6,919 nt of DNA, taken from FEN-1219 sp964457725. GTDB lineage: Bacteria > Pseudomonadota > Gammaproteobacteria > Steroidobacterales > Rariloculaceae. Where the stretch lies: NCBI GenBank assembly GCA_964457725.1, contig CAYWGQ010000194.1, forward strand, positions 1 through 6,919. Direction: 5' to 3'. Both the position numbers and the translations under genes were made by a program. This document shows positions 1 through 4,543 of the stretch, piece by piece; position 1 is the stretch's first letter; each line of letters opens with the position of its first letter. Under the pieces are notes generated by a model. It was not told the DNA's origin. It was given only the letters and a program-made list of their open reading frames with translations, and did not search any database.

Positions 1-2214
1 CGCGAGGAGGCCGTGCAGGACGTGCCGATCCCGATCTCGATCGTCGACGGCGGCCTCATCGCGGACGCGGGCGCGTTCAACGTGAACCGTGTGAAGGAGC
101 TGATCCCGACCGTGCAGCTCTATTCGTCGAACCCGCGGAACACCGGCGTCAACATCCGCGGTCTCGGCTCGCCGTTCGGCTTGACGAACGACGGCATCGA
201 GCCGGGCGTCGGCTTTTACGTCGACGGCGTGCTCTATGCGCGTCCGGCGGCGACGATGTTCGATTTCATCGACGTCGAGCGGATCGAGGTGCTGCGCGGC
301 CCGCAAGGCACGCTGTTCGGCAAGAACACGACCGCCGGCGCGATCCTCGTGACGACGCGCAAGCCCACCTTCACTTCGGAGTCGAACGTCGAGCTCGGCT
401 ACGGCAACGACGACTTCGTGCAGGCGAAGGCGTCCGTGTCGGGGCCGCTCGGCGACAAGGTCGCGGGGCGCCTGTCGTTCTCCGGCACGCGCCGCGACGG
501 GAACGTCTACAACGTCAGGACCGGCGAGTGGGTGAACAACCTCGACAACACGGGGCTGCGTGCGCAGCTCCTGATCGCGCCCTCCGATCGCACCGAGATC
601 ACGGTCTCGGCGGATTACACGACCCAGGATCCGAAGGGCTTCGCGCAGGTATTCGCCGGGGTCGTGCCGACGCAACGCTCGGAGTTCCGCCAGTTCGAGG
701 CGATCATCGACCACTTCGGCTACGAGCCGCCGAGCCGTAACCCGTTCGATCGGCTGATCGACCACGACACGCCGTGGAAGTCCGGCAACGACATGGGCGG
801 TGTCGCGCTCAACGTCGACACCGAGGTCGGCCCGGGCACGCTGACGGCGACGACCGCGTGGCGCTTCTGGGAGTGGGATCCGTCGAACGACCGCGACTTC
901 CTCGGGCTGCCGGTGACGACGCTGTCGCAGGCGCCGTCGAAGCACGACCAGTGGACGCAAGAGATTCGCTGGGCCGGCGATCTGTCGCCCAAGTTGAGCG
1001 GCGTGTTCGGCTTCTACGCGTTCGATCAGAAGCTGAACACCAATCCGGTCCACACCGAAGCAACCGGCTCGGCGCTGTACCGCTTCTTGTGGACCGCGCC
1101 GAACACGCCGGCCGCTGCGACGCCGGAGGCCTACGACGGGCAGCGCCGCGAGATCACGTCCGAGCTGAACACCGTTAGCGCCGCCCTCTTCGGCCAAGTG
1201 GACTGGGCGATCACCGACCGGCTGCACTTGCTGCCGGGCCTGCGCTTCAACTACGACCAGAAGGACGTCTTCTACGTGCAGCGCGCGATCAACGTGCCGG
1301 ATCCCGCACCGCCTGGCTCCTACGGCAACAGCCAGTTCACCGTCGACGTAGACGACACCGACATCTCGGGCCAGCTGACGTTGAAGTACGACGCGACGGA
1401 GAGGATCGGCACGTATGCGACCTACTCGACGGGCTTCAAGTCGCTCGGCGTCAACCTCGGCGGCTTGCCGCTGAACGCGCAGGAGCTGCAGGACCCGGAG
1501 CTCGTCAGGCAGATCGCGCGGGTTAGGCCGGAGGAGGTGCGCCACATCGAGCTGGGCCTCAAGGCGAGCCCGTCCCGGCGCTCGGCGGTCAACCTCACGC
1601 TGTATCAGACGACGATCGAGGACTACCAGACGGTCGTCTTCGGCAACACGTTCTCGAATCCGCGCGGCTATCTCGCGAACGCGGAGGAAGTGCGCGTGCG
1701 CGGCTGGGAGCTCGATGCGAACGGCAACATCGGCGATTCGTTCACGCTGCGCGGCGCGATCGCGTACGCCGACGGCGAGTACGTCTCGTTCACGAACGCG
1801 CCGCCGCCGCTCGAGTTGACCGGCGGGCCGCCGTCGGTCGACGCGTCCGGCGGCCCGCTGCCGGGGCTCTCGAAGTGGGCGGCCTCGGTCGGCGGCGAGC
1901 ATCGCGCGCAGTTGAGCCTGTTCGGCTCGCCGGGCGAGCTGTTCACGGCGTTCGACCTCTATTACCGCGACGACTTCTCGTCGAGCCCGACGCCGTCCGC
2001 TTACCTGAACATCGACGGCTACTCGTTGCTGAACCTGCGGGTCGGGTTCCGCTCCGACAACGGTTGGTCCGTGCAGCTCTGGTCGCGGAACGCGCTCGAC
2101 GAGGAGTATTTCGAGCAGCTGCTCGCGGCGCCGGGCGGTAACGGCGCGGGCCACTACGGCGCCGTGCTCGGCGATGCCCGGACCGTCGGCCTGACGCTGC
2201 AGTTCAACCTGTAA
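1..2214 (+). CDS. TonB-dependent outer-membrane receptor, 5'-truncated
   Basis: Outer-membrane active transporter that would import a ligand into the periplasm using energy from TonB-ExbB-ExbD. The frame is open from base 1 to a TAA at 2212-2214 (737 residues), and the fragment opens inside the sequence REEAVQDVPIPISIVDGG, typical of the start of the plug domain. The signal peptide and any TonB box therefore lie upstream of the window. The plug spans about residues 5-125, with NIRGLGSP near 51-58 and the very characteristic VERIEVLRGPQGTLFGKN near 91-108. The rest alternates short strands and loops as expected of a 22-strand barrel. It ends LTLQFNL, a typical amphipathic last strand, although the final residue is Leu rather than the usual Phe. 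Substrate cannot be told from sequence: siderophore, carbohydrate or another small molecule are all possible. A probable terminator separates it from the nitrate genes, so it is likely its own unit. Confidence 0.93.
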   Translation, partial: REEAVQDVPIPISIVDGGLIADAGAFNVNRVKELIPTVQLYSSNPRNTGVNIRGLGSPFGLTNDGIEPGVGFYVDGVLYARPAATMFDFIDVERIEVLRGPQGTLFGKNTTAGAILVTTRKPTFTSESNVELGYGNDDFVQAKASVSGPLGDKVAGRLSFSGTRRDGNVYNVRTGEWVNNLDNTGLRAQLLIAPSDRTEITVSADYTTQDPKGFAQVFAGVVPTQRSEFRQFEAIIDHFGYEPPSRNPFDRLIDHDTPWKSGNDMGGVALNVDTEVGPGTLTATTAWRFWEWDPSNDRDFLGLPVTTLSQAPSKHDQWTQEIRWAGDLSPKLSGVFGFYAFDQKLNTNPVHTEATGSALYRFLWTAPNTPAAATPEAYDGQRREITSELNTVSAALFGQVDWAITDRLHLLPGLRFNYDQKDVFYVQRAINVPDPAPPGSYGNSQFTVDVDDTDISGQLTLKYDATERIGTYATYSTGFKSLGVNLGGLPLNAQELQDPELVRQIARVRPEEVRHIELGLKASPSRRSAVNLTLYQTTIEDYQTVVFGNTFSNPRGYLANAEEVRVRGWELDANGNIGDSFTLRGAIAYADGEYVSFTNAPPPLELTGGPPSVDASGGPLPGLSKWAASVGGEHRAQLSLFGSPGELFTAFDLYYRDDFSSSPTPSAYLNIDGYSLLNLRVGFRSDNGWSVQLWSRNALDEEYFEQLLAAPGGNGAGHYGAVLGDARTVGLTLQFNL

Positions 2215-2236
2215 TCCCCTCTTAAGCGGGCGCCAT

Positions 2237-2288
2237 CGTCGCCGCGGTCGCGCCGACCGCGGCGACGCTCGGGCGCGAGCCTCCTTTT
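2237..2288 (+). terminator. Probable terminator of the TonB receptor gene (two hairpins and a T-run)
   Basis: 23 bases after the receptor stop codon lies a perfect 14-bp inverted repeat, 2237-2250 with 2254-2267 (arm CGTCGCCGCGGTCG), closing on a 3-base loop. It abuts and shares base 2267 with a second hairpin, GCTCG-GGCG-CGAGC (2267-2280), which is followed by CTCCTTTT (2281-2288). The T-run is short and belongs to the weaker second hairpin, so this is an imperfect intrinsic terminator. The first hairpin alone is strong enough to act as a pause or mRNA 3'-end stabiliser. No gene is visible in 2215-2412. Confidence 0.55.
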
Positions 2289-2308
2289 GGAGCAGACCTC
2301 TGCGGCGC

Positions 2309-2325
2309 TGCCGCAACTTGGTGCA
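2309..2325 (+). promoter_or_regulatory. Candidate NtrC-type enhancer site upstream of nasT
   Basis: TGCCGC-AACTT-GGTGCA matches the NtrC consensus TGCACC-N5-GGTGCA at 10 of 12 defined bases with the correct 5-base spacer. It is centred about 77 bp upstream of the start predicted from the sigma-54-like element at 2368-2383, a normal enhancer distance. The call rests on a consensus match only. The left half-site overlaps the right arm of a 6-bp hairpin (TGCGGC 2301-2306 with GCCGCA 2310-2315), so part of the symmetry could be coincidental. Confidence 0.3.
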
Positions 2326-2367
2326 CGCGCTCCGCTCGAAGCGGCGCAAGTCGCTGATCTCGTTGCG

Positions 2368-2383
2368 GTGCACGGTTCTTGCA
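2368..2383 (+). promoter_or_regulatory. Candidate sigma-54-like promoter of nasTS
   Basis: GTGCACG-GTTC-TTGCA agrees with the -24/-12 consensus TGGCACG-N4-TTGCA at 10 of 12 positions with exact spacing and an ideal -12 TTGCA. The near-invariant GG of the -24 element reads TG, which would normally weaken it strongly. If used, transcription would start about base 2394, leaving a 19-base leader before the nasT ATG. An unrecognised housekeeping promoter elsewhere in 2289-2400 is an equal alternative. Confidence 0.3.
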
Positions 2384-2412
2384 TTTGCGCCGGCGAACAG
2401 TCGCGCCAGCGC

Positions 2413-3045
2413 ATGACATCGACCGACCGGCCCCTCCGCATTCTGATCATCGACGAGAACGCCGTCCGGGCAGCCATCCTCGAGGAAGGGTTGCGCGAGG
2501 CGGGCGGCTCGGACGACGGCATGAACGGCGCCGTCGAGATCGCGCACATCCGCGACATGACGAACCTGCTGCCGCGGATCGCGGCCGTGGACCCGGACGT
2601 GATTTTGATCGACCTCGAGAACCCGAGCCGCGACACGCTCGAGCAGATGTTCCAGGTCTCGCGGCTCGCGCGCCGGCCGATCGCGATGTTCGTCGACAAG
2701 TCCGATCGCGCCGCGGCGCAGGCCGCGGTCGACGCCGGCGTCTCCGCGTACATCGTCGACGGTTTGCGCAAGGAGCGCGTGAAGCCGATTCTCGACGTGA
2801 CGATCAGCCGCTTCCAGGCGTTCGACCGGCTGCAGACGGAGCTTTCCCAGGCGAAATCGCAGCTCGAGGACCGCAAGATCATCGATCAGGCGAAGGGGAT
2901 CCTGATGAAGCAACGCAACATGACCGAGGACGAGGCGTATGTGCTGCTGCGGCGCACCGCGATGAGCCAGAACCGCAAGATCGCGGATCTCGCCCGCTCC
3001 GTGATCGCGGTCGCGGCGCTGTTCGAGGGCCGCAATGACGCTTAA
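2413..3045 (+). CDS. nasT: NasT, ANTAR-family nitrate-responsive transcription antiterminator
   Basis: RNA-binding regulator, 210 residues, that lets transcription pass a leader terminator in front of nitrate assimilation genes. The N-terminal receiver-like domain (about 8-130) starts RILIIDEN (Asp14) and has VILIDLENPS, placing Asp67 at the phospho-acceptor position. The Lys expected after the last receiver strand is replaced in AYIVDGL (113-119), so this looks like a pseudo-receiver controlled by protein contact. A helical linker (about 131-150) leads to the ANTAR domain (about 151-204), with DRKIIDQAKGILMKQ, TEDEAYVLLRRTAM and a final three-helix pattern. ATG 2413 is chosen because MTSTDRPLRILIID places the first strand correctly. 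An upstream TTG at 2287 would add 42 unlike residues. No clear ribosome-binding site is seen. It overlaps nasS by 11 bp, indicating translational coupling. Its likely RNA target is the leader at 4419-4458. The family assignment is firm and the target is inferred. Confidence 0.93.
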   Translation: MTSTDRPLRILIIDENAVRAAILEEGLREAGGSDDGMNGAVEIAHIRDMTNLLPRIAAVDPDVILIDLENPSRDTLEQMFQVSRLARRPIAMFVDKSDRAAAQAAVDAGVSAYIVDGLRKERVKPILDVTISRFQAFDRLQTELSQAKSQLEDRKIIDQAKGILMKQRNMTEDEAYVLLRRTAMSQNRKIADLARSVIAVAALFEGRNDA

Positions 3046-4198
3046 GGTCGTCGCTGCGTTCGTCCCGCTCGTCGACGCCGCCGTGCTCGTCGCCGCGCGC
3101 GAGCGCGGGTTCGCGGCCGGGGAGGGGCTCGACCTCGTGCTCGTGAAGGAGCCGTCGTGGGCGAGCCTGCGGGACCACCTGCTGCTCGGGCACGTCGACT
3201 GCGCGCACGCGCTCGCGCCGCTGCCGATCGCATCGACGCTCGGCGTCGGCCACGTGCAGGTGGAGTGCGTCGTGCCGTTCGTGCTGAGCCGCGGCGGCAA
3301 TGCGGTGACGGTGTCGCGCCGGCTGTACGCCGAGATGCTCGATGCGGCCGACGGCGAGGCCCTCTCGACGCCGCGCGTCGCGGGTGCCGCGCTCGCCGCG
3401 GCCGCGCGCGGGCGCACGGAGCCGCTGACGCTCGCGATGGTGTTTCCGTTCTCGAGCCACAACTTCGATCTGCGCTACTGGCTCGCGGCGAGCGGCCTGC
3501 ATCCGGACCGGGACGTGCGGATCGTCGCGATCCCGCCGCCGCTGATGGTCGAGAGCCTGCGCGCCGGGCACGTCGACGGGTTCTGCGTCGGCGAGCCTTG
3601 GAGCAGCCGCGCCGTCGCGGAAGGGCTCGGCGCGATCGTCGCGACGAGGCGGCAGCTCGCGCCGTTCGGCGTCGAGAAAGTGCTCGCGGTGCGTGCCGAG
3701 CTCGAGTCACGGCCCGCGACGCTCGCGCCGTTGCTGCGCGCGCTCGCGGCCGCGGCGCGGTGGACGGACGACCCGGAGCATCGCCGCGACCTGGCCGCGC
3801 TGCTCGCCCGCCCGGAGTATCTCGACACCGCCGCCGCGCTGATCGAGCGTGCGCTCGCCGGTCGCCTCGCGCTCGGCCTGCACGCAGAGGGCGCGGACGA
3901 GGATCCCGAGTTCCTCGCGTTCGCGCGGCGCTCGACGAACGTGCCGAGCGCGGCCGACGCGCTCTTCGCCTACGCGCAGATGGTGCGCTGGGGCCATCTG
4001 CGCCACGACGCGCACCGGCAGGCGCGCGCCGCGCGCGTGTTTCGCGCGGATCTCTACCACGCTTTCGTCGGCGAGGCGCCGATGCCGGAGCCGCCGCGAA
4101 TGTTCGACGGCATCGCGTGCGACGACGACGTCGAGGCCTACGTGCGCCGGTTCGCGATCGCGACGCCGTACGACTCGCTGCCGTTCCCGGCTTCGTAG
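3035..4198 (+). CDS. nasS: NasS, cytoplasmic nitrate sensor (NrtA-like) controlling NasT
   Basis: Nitrate/nitrite-binding sensor, 387 residues, known in characterised systems to bind and sequester NasT without nitrate and release it when the ligand is bound. It belongs to the NrtA/CmpA periplasmic-binding fold but has no signal peptide: it starts directly with MTLKVVAAFVPLVDAAVL, so it stays in the cytoplasm. Family landmarks are HALAPLPIAST (58-68), GGNAVTVS (87-94), FSSHNFDLRYWLAASGLHP (139-157), VDGFCVGEPW (180-189), GVEKVLAV (212-219) and AQMVRWGHL (314-322). The same blocks occur in the neighbouring NrtA, including the His, Glu-Pro-Trp and Glu-Lys residues of the probable ligand site. 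ATG 3035 sits inside the end of nasT, 5 bases after GAGGG (3025-3029), a good ribosome-binding site. The overlap implies matched synthesis of sensor and regulator. An ordinary NrtA-type binding protein is less likely because no export signal is present and it pairs with nasT. Confidence 0.9.
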   Translation: MTLKVVAAFVPLVDAAVLVAARERGFAAGEGLDLVLVKEPSWASLRDHLLLGHVDCAHALAPLPIASTLGVGHVQVECVVPFVLSRGGNAVTVSRRLYAEMLDAADGEALSTPRVAGAALAAAARGRTEPLTLAMVFPFSSHNFDLRYWLAASGLHPDRDVRIVAIPPPLMVESLRAGHVDGFCVGEPWSSRAVAEGLGAIVATRRQLAPFGVEKVLAVRAELESRPATLAPLLRALAAAARWTDDPEHRRDLAALLARPEYLDTAAALIERALAGRLALGLHAEGADEDPEFLAFARRSTNVPSAADALFAYAQMVRWGHLRHDAHRQARAARVFRADLYHAFVGEAPMPEPPRMFDGIACDDDVEAYVRRFAIATPYDSLPFPAS

Positions 4199-4238
4199 CC
4201 CGGCCCTGCACCATCGTGCGGCGCACGCGCGCGCGGCG

Positions 4239-4255
4239 TGATCCAGCATGGAGCA
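4239..4255 (+). promoter_or_regulatory. Candidate NtrC-type enhancer site upstream of nrtA
   Basis: TGATCC-AGCAT-GGAGCA is an imperfect inverted repeat (5 of 6 arm bases symmetric) matching NtrC consensus TGCACC-N5-GGTGCA at 9 of 12 bases with correct spacing. Its centre is about 134 bp upstream of the start predicted from the sigma-54-like promoter. The match is weak on its own; position and spacing are its main support. Confidence 0.28.
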
Positions 4256-4305
4256 CGACGCGGCTTGCGAGCGCGGCTGCGGTCGACATTCCGCCCGCGG
4301 CAATT

Positions 4306-4321
4306 CGTTGCCATATCAACG
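4306..4321 (+). promoter_or_regulatory. Inverted repeat, possible activator operator
   Basis: CGTTG-CCATAT-CAACG is a perfect 5-bp inverted repeat around an AT-rich 6-base centre. It stands out in otherwise GC-rich DNA and lies about 60 to 75 bp upstream of the predicted nrtA start. It does not fit the NtrC consensus. It may bind another activator, or may be chance. Confidence 0.3.
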
Positions 4322-4354
4322 TGTTGCGCGCGCCCGCCCGACTATTTCCGTCTG

Positions 4355-4370
4355 TGGCACGACTCTTGTA
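4355..4370 (+). promoter_or_regulatory. Sigma-54 (-24/-12) promoter of the nrtAB operon
   Basis: TGGCACG-ACTC-TTGTA matches TGGCACG-N4-TTGCA at 11 of 12 positions. The -24 element is perfect, and the only departure is T for C in the -12 dinucleotide. Counting from the -12 base predicts transcription starting near 4381, just ahead of the attenuator leader and with no coding sequence between. Sigma-54 control of nitrate assimilation operons together with leader antitermination is established in Klebsiella nasF. The use of this site is inferred from match and position. Confidence 0.72.
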
Positions 4371-4388
4371 TTGAGAGCGCCGAACGCC

Positions 4389-4415
4389 GCGCGCGCCGAC
4401 GAACGAGCCGCGCGC
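4389..4415 (+). other. GC hairpin at the 5' end of the nrtA leader
   Basis: GCGCGCG (4389-4395) pairs perfectly with CGCGCGC (4409-4415) around a 13-base loop. It would be the first structure in the transcript, beginning about 9 bases from the predicted start. Its loop does not fit the ANTAR hexaloop pattern. Several GC registers are possible, so the exact fold is uncertain. It may protect the 5' end or insulate P1. Confidence 0.4.
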
Positions 4416-4418
4416 AAT

Positions 4419-4458
4419 GGGTCCATCGGAGGGCCCGACCGATCAGCAACGCCGCTGG
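4419..4458 (+). promoter_or_regulatory. ANTAR-type two-hexaloop antiterminator RNA motif (P1 and P2)
   Basis: Likely NasT binding site. P1 (4419-4436) has GGGUCC paired with GGGCCC (six pairs, one G-U) closing a hexaloop AUCGGA at 4425-4430. After a 6-base linker, P2 (4443-4458) has UCAGC paired with GCUGG (five pairs, outermost U-G) closing a hexaloop AACGCC at 4448-4453. Both loops carry A at position 1 and G at position 4, the bases conserved in targets of ANTAR regulators. The loop and 3' arm of P2 (4448-4458) are exactly the 5' arm of the following terminator, so P2 and the terminator cannot form together. Bound NasT would hold P2 and allow read-through into nrtA. Confidence 0.88.
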
Positions 4459-4502
4459 AGCGCTTCGCGAGGACGGAGCGCGAACCAGCGGCGTTTCTTT
4501 TT
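4448..4502 (+). terminator. Leader intrinsic terminator (attenuator) before nrtA
   Basis: AACGCCGCTGG (4448-4458) is perfectly complementary over 11 bp to CCAGCGGCGTT (4485-4495), followed by a T-rich tract TTTCTTTTT (4494-4502). The enclosed 26 bases can fold further (TTCGCG 4464-4469 with CGCGAA 4479-4484, or a register closing on a CGAGGA hexaloop). It lies 41 bases ahead of the nrtA ATG, in the leader rather than at a gene end, as expected of an attenuator. The terminator would be the default state without active NasT. Confidence 0.92.
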
Positions 4503-4530
4503 GCAGCGAGCAACGACGACCAGACGACGC

Positions 4531-4535
4531 AGGAG
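4531..4535 (+). promoter_or_regulatory. Ribosome-binding site of nrtA
   Basis: AGGAG lies 8 bases before ATG 4544 and downstream of the terminator tract. It decides the start against the in-frame extension back to 4238, which would run through the promoter and attenuator. Confidence 0.8.
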
Positions 4536-4543
4536 CGAACGAC

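Noticed and set aside
2287..2412. TTG start extending nasT by 42 residues
   Set aside because: The TTG is inside the T-run of the receptor terminator, the extra residues do not resemble the family, and the extension would cross the candidate promoter.
2154..2882. 242-codon open frame on the minus strand over the receptor end and nasT
   Set aside because: It crosses the terminator hairpin and lies antisense to two real genes, with no recognisable domain.
4208..4226. GCAC-GTGC-GCAC hairpins after nasS as a nasS terminator or NtrC site
   Set aside because: Stems are only 4 bp, no T-run follows, and the half-site spacing (N4 or N7 between hexamers) does not fit NtrC. No convincing terminator for nasTS was found.
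3042..4319. 425-codon open frame on the minus strand opposite nasS
   Set aside because: Almost entirely Arg, Ala, Ser and Gly, a GC-rich antisense artefact; nasS on the + strand is clearly coding.
4464..4481. Hairpin inside the terminator closing on CGAGGA as a third ANTAR hexaloop
   Set aside because: The loop has G at position 4 but C, not A, at position 1, and it lies inside the terminator hairpin, downstream of the P1-P2 pair that fits fully.
4238..4543. In-frame upstream extension of nrtA (102 extra codons)
   Set aside because: It would translate through the sigma-54-like promoter, both ANTAR hairpins and the terminator. The ATG at 4544 has a good ribosome-binding site and gives a signal peptide.
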